This document shows, piece by piece, positions 35,748-46,279 of a stretch of 64,000 nt of DNA. Source of the DNA: Protula sp. h YS-2021 (taxonomy: Eukaryota > Annelida > Polychaeta > Sabellida > Serpulidae); assembly GCA_949752745.1 (NCBI GenBank), contig OX457034.1, positions 6,966,904 to 7,030,903 on the forward strand, read 5' to 3'. Both the position numbers and the translations under genes were made by a program. Below the pieces are notes generated by a model that worked only from the letters and a program-made list of their open reading frames with translations, searched no databases and was not told where the DNA came from. The first letter of the stretch is position 1. The number at the start of each line of letters is the position of its first letter.

Positions 35748-38336
35748 TTACGCTGAGAGCTGGCAATTGGCCATAGTATTGAGACTATTCATGGCGTTAG
35801 TTATGAGTGAACTATGGTCCACATTCGCCATCGCCTCCTCGTGTGCATAGCCTCCGTTTTGCGGAGTGGCTTCCTCCTTCAGCTGTTGCCCATAGCCCTG
35901 GCTCACTTGATTGATGTTCTCCACCTGTCCGTAAATATCGCCGTCTGTCGTCGCCTTTTGTGACGGTGCATACGCCTGCCCCATGACGTCAGTGGGAGGT
36001 GTGTACGCATTCCGCACTGACGTCACAGGCAGCGACATGCCTAGATTGATGACATTATTGTTGGAGGTGATGCTGGGGAGATAACCGGCGTTGTTTTCGG
36101 GTTTCACTGGGTTGAAAGCGGCGGTATTTCCGACACCGTTCTCCGACTTGACTGGCAGAGGATAGGACAAGGTGGCGACACCCTCCGACTTCGTGGAAGG
36201 GGGGAAGGGGCTGGCCGTGCTCGTTTCCATCTTGATGGTTTGTGGCTGAAATGCCGGCGCAGAGGTGCTGCTTTGTGGGGCCATGACGGAGGAAATAGCC
36301 GGAAGTGTGAATTGACTGAGGGGGTTGCTTTGATTACCAAAGAAATTGTTCAGTACGGCTTGGCTCGCCGGAATCTGACTGGCTTGTAAACTGACACTTT
36401 GCGGTTGGCTCACAGCCAGACCGTTGCCAAGCATTGGTCGGAAAGCTATTTGATTGGTCGGGATGGGATTCGCCGCCACTTGTCCGTTCTGCAATTGCTG
36501 CTGCATGTTTAACTGGTTCAAGAGCTGACTAATAGGGTGGGTATTCACAATAACATGGCCTGGCGGCGGCTGTGGCAAGTTTGGTAAAATATGCGTGGGA
36601 ATGGTGTTGATTGGAAGTGAAGGAATGGGCACTTGAATTTGCGGGATGGGGTTAGCGATTGAAGGCTGAATGGTGGGATGAGAGGGCGGTGCTGACGTGG
36701 GGGCCGGTGTCTGTACTGGGACTGTAGCCTGTAGCGGGACAGGTGCCGAGCCCTGGGCAGGCTGTGTCGGATGTTGCACCATAGACGCAGATACCGTTCC
36801 CTGTTCGATCGAAACTTGGCTGTTTGGGGTCTCACTTTTCAAACCCTGATTGTCAGTCGTATTCCCACCGTCGGATGTTGGTTGATTTTCCTTATGAGTT
36901 TCAATATGAGCGTTAAGATCCCGCTTAAGCTTGAACCACTTGGGACACAACTTACACTGATGTGGCTTCTCCCCCGTGTGGGTGAGGGTGTGGCGCTGGA
37001 GGTGGTCCCGCCTCGCGAAACACTTCTCGCAGTGAGCGCACTGGAATGGCTTCTCACCAGTGTGGACCATGTTGTGGCGACAAAGCGAGCTCTTATCGTT
37101 AAAGCACTTGTCACATTTGTCACACTGATATGGCTTCCGGCCTGTGTGTTCCAGCACGTGCGCATTGAATGAGGACTTGGTGGCGAAGACGGCGTTGCAC
37201 AACGTACAGTGATGCTGTTGGCGAGGGCGTCTTTTCGCAGGCGCATTGTTACTGCCGACGCTGTTGTTATCATTCGTGTTTGCATAGTCAGGGTTGCTGT
37301 GCTTGAGTACATGCGTGATTAAGTTGCTTTTGCAGCGGAAGCTTTTCTCACAAAACGTGCACTTGTGCGGCTTCTCGCCCGAATGAGTCAACAGATGGCG
37401 CTTGAGGTGTTCCTTCCGACCGAAGGCCTTGTCACACGTGCCGCATTTGTGAGGTTTCTCTGTGCTATGCACCACCATGTGCCGGTCCACATAGGTTTTA
37501 CTGTGGAAAGCTTTGTTGCACACTGGGCAGTGATGTGGTTTTTCGTTCCCGTGAATGTTAATGTGTGCTTTCAGTTTGAAATTGGTACTGAAAGATTTAA
37601 AACAGACTTCACACTTGAAGGGTTTGTCCTTGGTATGAGTGTACTTGTGCATTTTCAATTTTCCGCTGTCTTTACAAATTTTCCCACAAATATCGCACAT
37701 GACTGAAGCATTTGCGTTTATATTCGCGGTTGCATCCGTAAGTGGGCCAACCGCCTCAGATTTAGCTACAACTAAATAAGGAAGTTTTGGTGTCTGAATG
37801 TTTGCTTGCTCGAGTTTCACTTGAGTTAATATATTTACAGGTTCTTGCTTAATCTGAGTATTTCCTGTTGTGGCAGTATTTACAGGTTGCATAGGTTGTG
37901 GTTGGAATGCTGGCAATACTGTTTTTGAATGTTGAGGCAGCCCTTGTTGTTCGCCATTAGTCAGTGGTTTATTTTGAAAAGACTGTGCCATTCCTTGCTG
38001 CACACTGTTCGGATCGTTATATGGGGCATTCATACCATAGTTAATATTTAATGGCACAGATGTTGGCATTACACCCGATGATTTTAAATTAGGTATATGC
38101 AACATATTCTGAAATTCACCCACATTTACTGTGTTGGCATTTGCTTGCGGCAACACAAACTGCGACATGATGTTCCTGGTTTCACTAAGCGACTGTATGA
38201 ACGACTGATTAGTTTGGCCAGGACTGGCCTGAATCCCACTATCTTGACTGGCAAACACATTGAACGACTTATCGAACTGCGTTTGCAACGCATTTTCGCT
38301 ACTGAATTTCGTCGTCTCCATTTTTCTAATCTGCAT
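35748..38336 (-). CDS. C2H2 zinc-finger transcription factor, nine fingers
   Basis: Intronless frame of 862 codons. It has nine classical C2H2 fingers in two blocks: five at residues 214-346 and four at 377-481, separated by a basic, Asn-rich spacer (AKRRPRQQ). Linkers of the TGEKP type join many fingers (HTGEKPF, HSGEKPH, HTGEKPH), which is typical of sequence-specific DNA binding in the nucleus. The N-terminal 210 residues and the C-terminal 380 are Gln/Pro/Asn-rich and likely disordered. They carry seven SUMO-consensus sites (IKQE, VKLE, LKSE, IKME, VKSE, VKPE, LKEE). Start: the first ATG (38336) has a poor context; the second (38321, AAAAATGG, protein METTKF) fits Kozak better. The sequence does not let me name an orthologue. 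A retrocopy is possible since there are no introns, but the long intact frame argues for function. Confidence 0.9.
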   Translation of the reverse strand: MQIRKMETTKFSSENALQTQFDKSFNVFASQDSGIQASPGQTNQSFIQSLSETRNIMSQFVLPQANANTVNVGEFQNMLHIPNLKSSGVMPTSVPLNINYGMNAPYNDPNSVQQGMAQSFQNKPLTNGEQQGLPQHSKTVLPAFQPQPMQPVNTATTGNTQIKQEPVNILTQVKLEQANIQTPKLPYLVVAKSEAVGPLTDATANINANASVMCDICGKICKDSGKLKMHKYTHTKDKPFKCEVCFKSFSTNFKLKAHINIHGNEKPHHCPVCNKAFHSKTYVDRHMVVHSTEKPHKCGTCDKAFGRKEHLKRHLLTHSGEKPHKCTFCEKSFRCKSNLITHVLKHSNPDYANTNDNNSVGSNNAPAKRRPRQQHHCTLCNAVFATKSSFNAHVLEHTGRKPYQCDKCDKCFNDKSSLCRHNMVHTGEKPFQCAHCEKCFARRDHLQRHTLTHTGEKPHQCKLCPKWFKLKRDLNAHIETHKENQPTSDGGNTTDNQGLKSETPNSQVSIEQGTVSASMVQHPTQPAQGSAPVPLQATVPVQTPAPTSAPPSHPTIQPSIANPIPQIQVPIPSLPINTIPTHILPNLPQPPPGHVIVNTHPISQLLNQLNMQQQLQNGQVAANPIPTNQIAFRPMLGNGLAVSQPQSVSLQASQIPASQAVLNNFFGNQSNPLSQFTLPAISSVMAPQSSTSAPAFQPQTIKMETSTASPFPPSTKSEGVATLSYPLPVKSENGVGNTAAFNPVKPENNAGYLPSITSNNNVINLGMSLPVTSVRNAYTPPTDVMGQAYAPSQKATTDGDIYGQVENINQVSQGYGQQLKEEATPQNGGYAHEEAMANVDHSSLITNAMNSLNTMANCQLSA

Positions 38337-38377
38337 CTAATATGACTCGTTTCTTGATAAATATTGCGGTCCGCATC

Positions 38378-38386
38378 TTTATATAG
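38378..38386 (-). promoter_or_regulatory. TATA-box candidate of the zinc-finger gene
   Basis: TATATAAAG on the minus strand, 42 bases before the first ATG and 57 before the better-placed ATG at 38321. If used, transcription would start about 25-30 bases downstream, giving a very short 5' UTR. Confidence 0.4.
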
Positions 38387-38399
38387 CCATTTCCGGTAT

Positions 38400-41300
38400 T
38401 ACTACATGATCTTGGAGTCGCAGTGCTCGCGGCCAGTTTTCATGATCTGTATGGGTAAAAGCATCACAGATTAGACTTAAACGCAAACATCGAAGCTATG
38501 TGATCAGTCAGACAGATAGAAAACTGTAACAATTGAGAGCATATTATTGGCTTTGTGCAAACATATTACCTGGGTTACGGGTAAACGTAATACCGGATCT
38601 TAAAGCAACGAATCCTAGAAGCCAATCCACAATGCCCGGTCTAATAAATTAACTATTCGAAGTTTTAGGTGTATTTTGATTACAAAGCTTGAGATAAAAG
38701 AAATGACAAACTTTATCATTAAAATACTGAATAACGTTATGTGCGGGCATTGACAAAAAATGTCTGATTTTGTACACTATTCGACCGATTTCACAGCACG
38801 ATTTAAAAACAAAAACGCTTTGAGTAAAATCAAATCAAGCTTTGTAAGCTTTCAGGGAGTTTACTTGTCTTTCGTTTATTGTGTCCCCCCCCCCCTCCCA
38901 CTATTCTCGTACAAAACGCCAACTATTAATTTTAAATTGTGAATTGGTTTATAATGGTGAACTTCCTTTCAAGGTGTTTTGTGGTTCATCTGATCCTCGA
39001 ACGGCCAAATTCAAGCTTCTACTGTTGTTACTGCCAAGACAAAGATACACCCAAAATCGAGGTTCATGTGTACGAGGGGATGGGAGCAAATGGCTACAGT
39101 AGATCCAAATTGGTGAAATTGAAAAAGACCGTCTTCCATAGCTGAAAAAAATTATTTATCTGGTATCGCAAAATAGGAATATTTGAGTCGAAAGGGTTGG
39201 CAAATTTGAGTCCGGCTTATTAACTTTAGTTAAAAGTGAACGTTTTGTTGTAACCAATTACGGTCTACTCTAACCAATGCTGTCTCCTCTCCCTCCTCTC
39301 AAAGCTTACTGGATGATATTCAAGAACAGAGACTGAAGGCTACGGAACTCCTTGGGAAGTTTGTCTGATATTGTCCAATAAGACCCCTCTTGAAATTGCA
39401 CCTAAAAGAAACGCACACAGTGCCAGCACACATTTAACACTGTAAAAACGGGTCACGTAGAAGTTAGATCTATCGAACGTTACGCTTCATGACACAAAGC
39501 TTCATATGCACACTTGTAATATCGCTCACCACTCACTTTAGCTTCATTTTGCGGTCATTTATAGCTCCGGGAGAACTTTGAAACCTAGTTTTTTCAACAG
39601 CTTAACAGCGCCATTTCAACCTACATATATTTTTGCACCCAGTAATGGAAATGCATTCGAAATAATTGAAATTGTTGGTTAAGGATTGATTATTGTTCCA
39701 TTTCTATAATTTTCTCACTTCCTTTGTGCATTAACCCGAAGAATTTTATAAAGCATTGCACTGGTCAATACAACGCGTAAGCTACGTTGTCAATGTGAAT
39801 TTAATAAATAAACTAAAAACATATAAATTTTGGTTATTTAATAATGTTAAAAAATAGTTGGGAATTGTATGTTTAAATATCATCTTGTTGCTTACAGGGC
39901 AATACAAATATGTTCGGTTTAAAATATTTTTTAGAACTCTCCCTTACGATGCGTTGCAACTCGTATTGATGATCTTTCACAAATATATACATGTAGGTTT
40001 ATAAACTTGTAAATATGCTCATCTATGGATGCAAAGTATGTATCATATTTAAAAAATACAAGCGTGATAGATATCAGTGGATTAAAGGAGTTAAGTTTTT
40101 GTACTGAGTATAAAACTGCGTTATATTAGAAGGAAAATGTAGCATCGTACGCATTCGACCAGATCTAAATAATTGTAATTATAGCAAAGCGTGGAATTTC
40201 ACATTTATTTGTGCTAGGTGTAACGTTATAAAAATACTCAAACTCATTTTTTCTCGACAATGTGGAACCATTTTCTTTTCTTATTCGTGCTATGATGTTT
40301 CATTTACATTTTGATTACTTTCTGGTAATTATCATCAGATAACAGTAATAAAAAATTACAATCTAAATATAAATAGCTTAAAAATTACACCATAGCCGCA
40401 CTTTCACGACGCAGTTACGTAGGCAAAATGCAAAGCTTTGGAATTTATTAAGTTGTACGCAAATTTGCAGTTTGTTATGCTGTAATATTGAAGGAAAAAT
40501 TGAGGCACAGAAGGTCAACCGGGAATGCATTAAAGCGGGGGAAGAGGAGGGGGCCTGTGAATGTTTCAGCTGGTTACGAAAGCCAGATACAACACTTACA
40601 TTTATGGGTGTGGCAGGTAGGTATATGACCATTATTCCACAGACAACGAAAGACGGGTCAATATGAGTCTAGTAAACTATAACCTTCAATTACCAGTTGA
40701 ATGCTGATTGTTGATCCCTTTTACCGACAGTAGTGCTTGTAGGCAAAAGTTAACCCAGCGCTTGTAGGCAAAAGTTAATCCAGCTTTGTTTAAGGACTGC
40801 CTACCTTCGGATGGTAGATGGTAGGCCTTTTATGTTTAGAACACTTGCGTATTGCACATTTCAGATATTATCCTTTTTAAAACGTACTTTTTAATCAAGT
40901 GTTAATTTGCACGGATAATGTACATAACACAGATGAGCACAGAAATCAACAACAGCCATTTGCAAACCCTAGAGAGGGCATTTACAATCATTTACGCAAG
41001 GATTAAACCCAAAGTTTGCCTCGATTTTTAACGCATAAATTTTTCTTGTCAGGGTATAACTATGACATTAAACATAGAAACCAACAAACAAACGCTGACT
41101 TTCGCTTGCAGAAAAATCAAACACATCACCTGAAGAAAGTGGTTTTCTGCATCTCAAAGGCAAGCAACTTTCCAGTCTTACAAAAATATCACATTAGATA
41201 TTATACAAGACAGGGCGATCAAAATGGTCGGGAGACTCCCGTTGTTCCAACTTTCACTACATCAGCTCGATGACGCCTAATTGTCAATGTAGATATTTTT

Positions 41301-42295
41301 TAATGCTTAGAAATGGAATTGCGGTTGCCAGAAAAACACCAGTCGATGCCATCAAACAATTACACAGCAGACAACCAGGCTTGGTCAACATGAAGAGATA
41401 AGATCTTGCTAAAACTTACATCCCGTGACATGGTATTGTTCCAGGATATTGCTATTGAAGTGAAAATGTGTTCGGAGTAGATATTAATATACAAGTGAAC
41501 CTTGGTGCAGTACACCGTGGCAATAATCTTAGCAATACTTAGAAAGAATTCCTGTTGATTTCACCGCCCCGTTAAAGGGCATATGTTTATTGTTATTGTG
41601 AACGCGCACTCACGATGCCCAGAAAGAGCTACAGCCAACGAGTCGATCAAGGTGTTGCTGGAATATTCCTCAGCTATACCTGTTAATTGTGTTTTGAAGG
41701 GTGCACAGACATGTCATCAGCATACCCATATCATCAGAATTTTTCATCAGCATATCATGTAACATCGTTCGTACTCTGTTACTGCCAAAAATTAACAATA
41801 GAACACCCGTTTTTAAGAAATATTTATTACCGGATTCGCAATGAGCATACGTGGACCTTTACTGTATCTAACTGATATACAATGGCAAGTGGGATTCGAA
41901 CAGTGATTTGGATCTTATAACTGGCACCTATTGTCCGAAATTTATACTATATCAGATCCAAGAAGCCAAATTGTGAATACCACTATTGTATAAAAATAAT
42001 TCATAACTACAGCGAATGCACACCATCAGTGTTCCAAAACACTTTATTAGCCAGCCATTGCCGTTTCTTTGAGAACAGAAATGAATGTTTCCCCGAGACA
42101 TCTACCTCCTCCCCCAATCCTTTTATATCGCTTGCTCCCTTCCCTTCGTAAAGATTTATATTGACAATTTCGTAATTATAAGACCTTTATGTCACGTAAA
42201 TATATGATGTGACTTGAGGGTTGAGAGGGCGAAACCTGACTTGTTGGCATCTTAACCCTTAACTTCTATATCCTCCAGGTGTAAGTTAATCCCTG
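38400..42295. other. No gene seen
   Basis: About 3.9 kb of mostly AT-rich DNA. Short direct repeat at 40732-40785 (GCTTGTAGGCAAAAGTTAA twice) beside a small palindromic patch, CCTACCTTCGGATGGTAG. Nothing else could be supported. Confidence 0.5.
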
Positions 42296-42580
42296 TGTAT
42301 TGTGGTCACTTTAAACTGGGCTTATACTCTGCGTGTTTTCAATTCGGGTCTGGGAGGTGGTCACTACAGAGGTTTTACTGCCTTTTTCTATCCGGGTTGC
42401 GAAGGCAGGTTTTGCTGTTCGTTTTCAAATAAACTTATAGAAGGTGGTAGCTTAAACAAGTTTAACTGTGGATCTCTTATCCGGGTCGATGTGGCAATTA
42501 CAAGCACGTTTAAGTGACATTTTTTATCCGGGCACTGAAGGTGGTCGCTACAAACAGATTTTATCGCAGTCTTTTTTTGA
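42296..42580 (+). repeat. ~75-bp minisatellite, left part
   Basis: Three to four diverged units with ATCCGGG, GAAGGTGGTCGCTACAAACA and a TTTTACTGC-like segment. One further unit (TTTTTTATCCAGGGTCTGAA, ATGGTTCGCAGCACC) lies at 43487-43523 in the same orientation, on the other side of the foldback element. Confidence 0.65.
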
Positions 42581-42584
42581 GGCT

Positions 42585-43476
42585 AGGACAATTGCCTACT
42601 GGACAACTGCCTACCGGATAACTGCCTACCGGGCAATTGCCTACTGCACAACTGCCTACTTAGGACAATTGCCTACCGGGACTATTGCTTACTTTTCAAA
42701 TGATTTTTTTTATTTCCAGCATGTTTCTGACATGTCAAAAAAATCTTTCTCAATTCATAAAATTTTTATTGACAATAGTCACATCTTGACAGATATATCG
42801 CTTGTCAAAAACTTGCCACATGTTTTACTATCTAAAGCTCCATATCTATTGTATAGCAGTTTTGGTTTTCCTCTTTCAGATGTGATGTATTCCATTTTGA
42901 AAGATGCATATTTTAACCAAAACATTGCAGGGTTTTATACATGTTTTAGTGGTTAACTACATTTTGTTAAAGTCCAGCTATTACGAAAGAAATGTGGCCT
43001 GTTCAAAATGGTGACCCATCCCAAACCTTCCCAAATCGCGATTCACTCTACATTGTACAAAACGAACAATTGCAATAAACGGTTTACTGATGTCACTCGG
43101 CTTACTTGAAAGAACATTACAATTCATCACACATTATAGCAAATAACTAATTGCAATTGATTAATTCAACACGGACCCGAATAGACACTCGATGTCTCTC
43201 TAAACGACTTAAAATGAGACTGCATTTTAGCGCACATCGTGGCAAACAACTAATTGCAATTAATTAATTCATCACCGACAAGAAAAGACTATTGATGTTA
43301 CCAGAAAGAACTCAAAAGGGGATCGATTAATTCAACATTCAACATGTCTCGAAAAAATTATTTGAAAAGTCGGCAGTAGTCTCGGTAGGCATTTGTCCTA
43401 AGTAGTCAGTTGTCCAGTAGACAACTGCCCGGTAGGCACTTATCCGGTTGGCCACTGTCCAGTAGGAAATTGTCCT
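42585..43476. mobile_element. Foldback-like element with ~125-bp inverted arms
   Basis: The left arm 42585-42710 is the inverted counterpart of 43351-43476. The arms consist of short repeats of GGACAACTGCCTACC type (six copies on the left). Both end inward with CTTTTCAAATRATTTTTT. The interior of 640 bp has no useful frame. It lies within a minisatellite whose units continue on both sides, so it is most simply an insertion. Confidence 0.75.
43140..43290 (+). repeat. Direct repeat inside the foldback element
   Basis: AACTAATTGCAATTGATTAATTCA at 43145 and AACTAATTGCAATTAATTAATTCA at 43247 with similar flanks, about 102 bp apart. Part of the interior of the element. Confidence 0.6.
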
Positions 43477-43524
43477 CTTCCCCATTTTTTTATCCAGGGT
43501 CTGAAACATGGTTCGCAGCACCAC

Positions 43525-44940
43525 CAATTCCTTATTTCATTGGTGTTTGTCACTGTTTACCGTCACCCCCTCCCACCTAATGAAGGCATGGCCCTGACCG
43601 CGACACGAACCCTTTGAACCTCACGCTGTACGCGTCTGTAACCAAAATGTACTTATACCCATGATGTATACCTTGTTTTCATATATTCTCACCGGCCAAA
43701 AGACACAAGAAAGTCATCCTTCATAACTGGACAGTAGATGACTCACCTCGGTTAAAGGGGGGGGGGGAGGGGCACGTTGGAGCCAAAATGGCAAGCGCCT
43801 TGTAATGACAGAAGATAACAGATGACCACTGAACAGTGAAAAACCAATTCCAGGTACTGCAACCAAATATTAAATAACGTCTCCCATTATACGGCATAGC
43901 GTGGCAATGAGAAAAAAAACTTTTCCGTCAGCAGAGCAGAATCAATAGCTAGCCGAGCAGAAAAGTTCACTGTGTCACGCTATGTCCAGTAGCAATAACT
44001 TGTGCACTGGTTAACAAAGGTATCGCCTACTTCCGCCCTCCCCTTCCATTCACCAAACCCCACTCCCTCACCCCCAAACGGCTTTGCATTTGTACTCCTC
44101 CACCCGCTCATCAGTCTCGTTGCTACAGAACCTTCCTTCCCCATAATTCATAGGAAAAGCGCATATAGCGTGCAATTGCAACCACGCTTTAACGCCATAT
44201 AGCGTTAATCGTTATCTAACAGGCATCAACTACAATAGCAACCCGCAGTCCAACCATCATACCAAGGTTTAATCCCACCAAGTTTGAAGCTGATCTGATT
44301 TGTTGTTCGCGAGTTAATACTGTTAACTAAGTGAAGGGTCCACAGCACGTTTTGACGTCACATGATGTCATGCGTTAGGATGTATCTTCCAAATACAATA
44401 CGAACCATTGGAGCCGTCTAAGGCATATTTCTATCAAGTTTGATCCGACGTTCGGTTCTCGAGTTATTAGCGAGGTTCAGCGAAGGAAAATGTATCACGT
44501 GATATTTTACGTACATACGCCGTTTCATTTATTCCACGTTCGAGTTTCAAGCTGTGCAAAGCCGTTCGAATTCCAGCGAACAACTGTACGTCATGCGCGG
44601 TTTGTACGCAATGACGTCATACATCTAATCTCTAACTTTGCCACACGTGTTAAAAGTTGTCAGAACAGTCTCCAAAAGTCAAGGTAAACCCATACAAATT
44701 TTGAAGTAAATAATGCTTTCCTTTATCGAGATGTTTTGCCAACAAGATTTTATTAACAACATGCACATCATTTAACGTAATGACATCATACGCGGTCATC
44801 ACAACAAAATTTGAAAGAATCTTCCAACTGAACATGAAACATTCCCACCGAATCTGGTGCATCTCCGATGTTCAGCGGCCGAGAAATCTCGTAAATAAGA
44901 TTATAACGTAATGACGTTATACGCCTTGTTGAAGAATAAA
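43525..44940. other. No gene seen
   Basis: Contains a poly(G) tract at 43757-43770 and unremarkable AT-rich DNA. Confidence 0.5.
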
Positions 44941-44976
44941 GTCGACAGAGACGAGACAGGAGGGGACAGAGAGCAA

Positions 44977-45127
<151 letters not shown>

Positions 45128-45911
45128 CAGTGTTGCCACGGAGTCATCAAGACAAAAAGGATAAAAAAGGATAAATTTGGGTAAAAAAAGTATGAAAAAC
45201 AGGACAATTCATATTTTGCTGAAAATTTTAAAACTTTAAAAATACATTCTAAAAGTAATCAAATCATACAATTGGGGGTGGGGGGTGGTAGTTGGTTGTG
45301 TCCTTTAAAGTCAAATTCCACGATGACGTCACAATTTAGTGCAAACAAATACGGGTGTCTGAAATTTAAAACAAATGTGCGTACGTACTTTATCGATGGT
45401 CCCTAGGGACATGCAACTCAAAATTATAGATTAAAGTTATTCAAAATCATTCAAGAAATAAGAACTACTTAACATCATTTAGAACAATGGATATTTTACA
45501 GTGTGATAAGATATTGATTACGTTTATGAAATACATATTTCAATTCCAAGAAAAAATACCCTTTTTCTACAGATGTATCGATTTTAGCCATAGACGCTGC
45601 AAAAAAGTTGGAAATTATATATACATACAGTGTTAGAGCGGTTAATATTATGGCCTAATCAAGGGTAATGACTAGGGTGAGAAAAAATTCTAGCTGAAAC
45701 AAAAAATATAACTAATTAGGAAAAAAATATTTTGAACGAAAAAATGAAAAAAAGTATCAAAATAAAAAAAATGGATGAAAGTGAAAAAAAGTACGAAAAA
45801 AGAATGAAAATTTAAAAAAAGTATAAAAAAAGTATTTAAGGATAAAAAAAGGATAAAATCGCGCTTTAAAAAAAAGGATAATCCTTTAAAAAAGTATGAT
45901 GTGGCATCACT

Positions 45912-45912
<1 letters not shown>
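45128..45912. mobile_element. hAT-type MITE inserted in a GA microsatellite
   Basis: The 785-bp element begins CAGTGTTGCCAC and ends GTGGCATCACTG, so the 12-bp ends are inverted repeats with one mismatch and match the CAGTGNTGCCA-type termini of hAT transposons. Both sides are AGAGAGAG, consistent with the 8-bp target duplication of hAT elements, although a GA tract cannot prove it. Subterminal AAGGATAAAAAAGGATAAA-type repeats occur at both ends. There is no transposase frame, so it needs an autonomous relative. Confidence 0.75.
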
Positions 45913-45942
<30 letters not shown>

Positions 45943-46044
45943 GGGGGAGATGGCACAGGTACAAGACAGGTGGTGGGAACAGGGTGGTGATGAAAGAGTT
46001 CCAACAACTAATTATGCACCCGACACATATTTTTTAACTTGTCG

Positions 46045-46279
46045 TTACGTCACACCGCCAGCAACGACTTTCTTAGACCTCTCGTATTTGAAGACGACAC
46101 TGAACATGTCCCCGCCCAGACGTTTGGCGAGCCAGCGGTTCTTTAACACAGCAGTTTTGATGCTATCACAGTTAAATGCGGCGCTGAAGTTGGTGTGGAT
46201 AGCCCGGCCCATGCCCTCCAGGATGATTAGGTCTACCTCGTACTCACGGATCTTCTCCGCTAAGTCGAAGTCCACATAC
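46045..46279 (-). CDS. PANK4 terminal exon (DUF89 C terminus)
   Basis: Acceptor TGCATTTTTTTTCAG, phase 2 in. It encodes [20 protein letters not shown], then [20 protein letters not shown], then [21 protein letters not shown], and ends [10 protein letters not shown] with TAA. EGMGRA-HTN and FSVVFKYE are family hallmarks. Confidence 0.95.

Noticed and set aside
36771..37706. Plus-strand frames over the zinc-finger gene
   Set aside because: Antisense shadows of the finger repeats.
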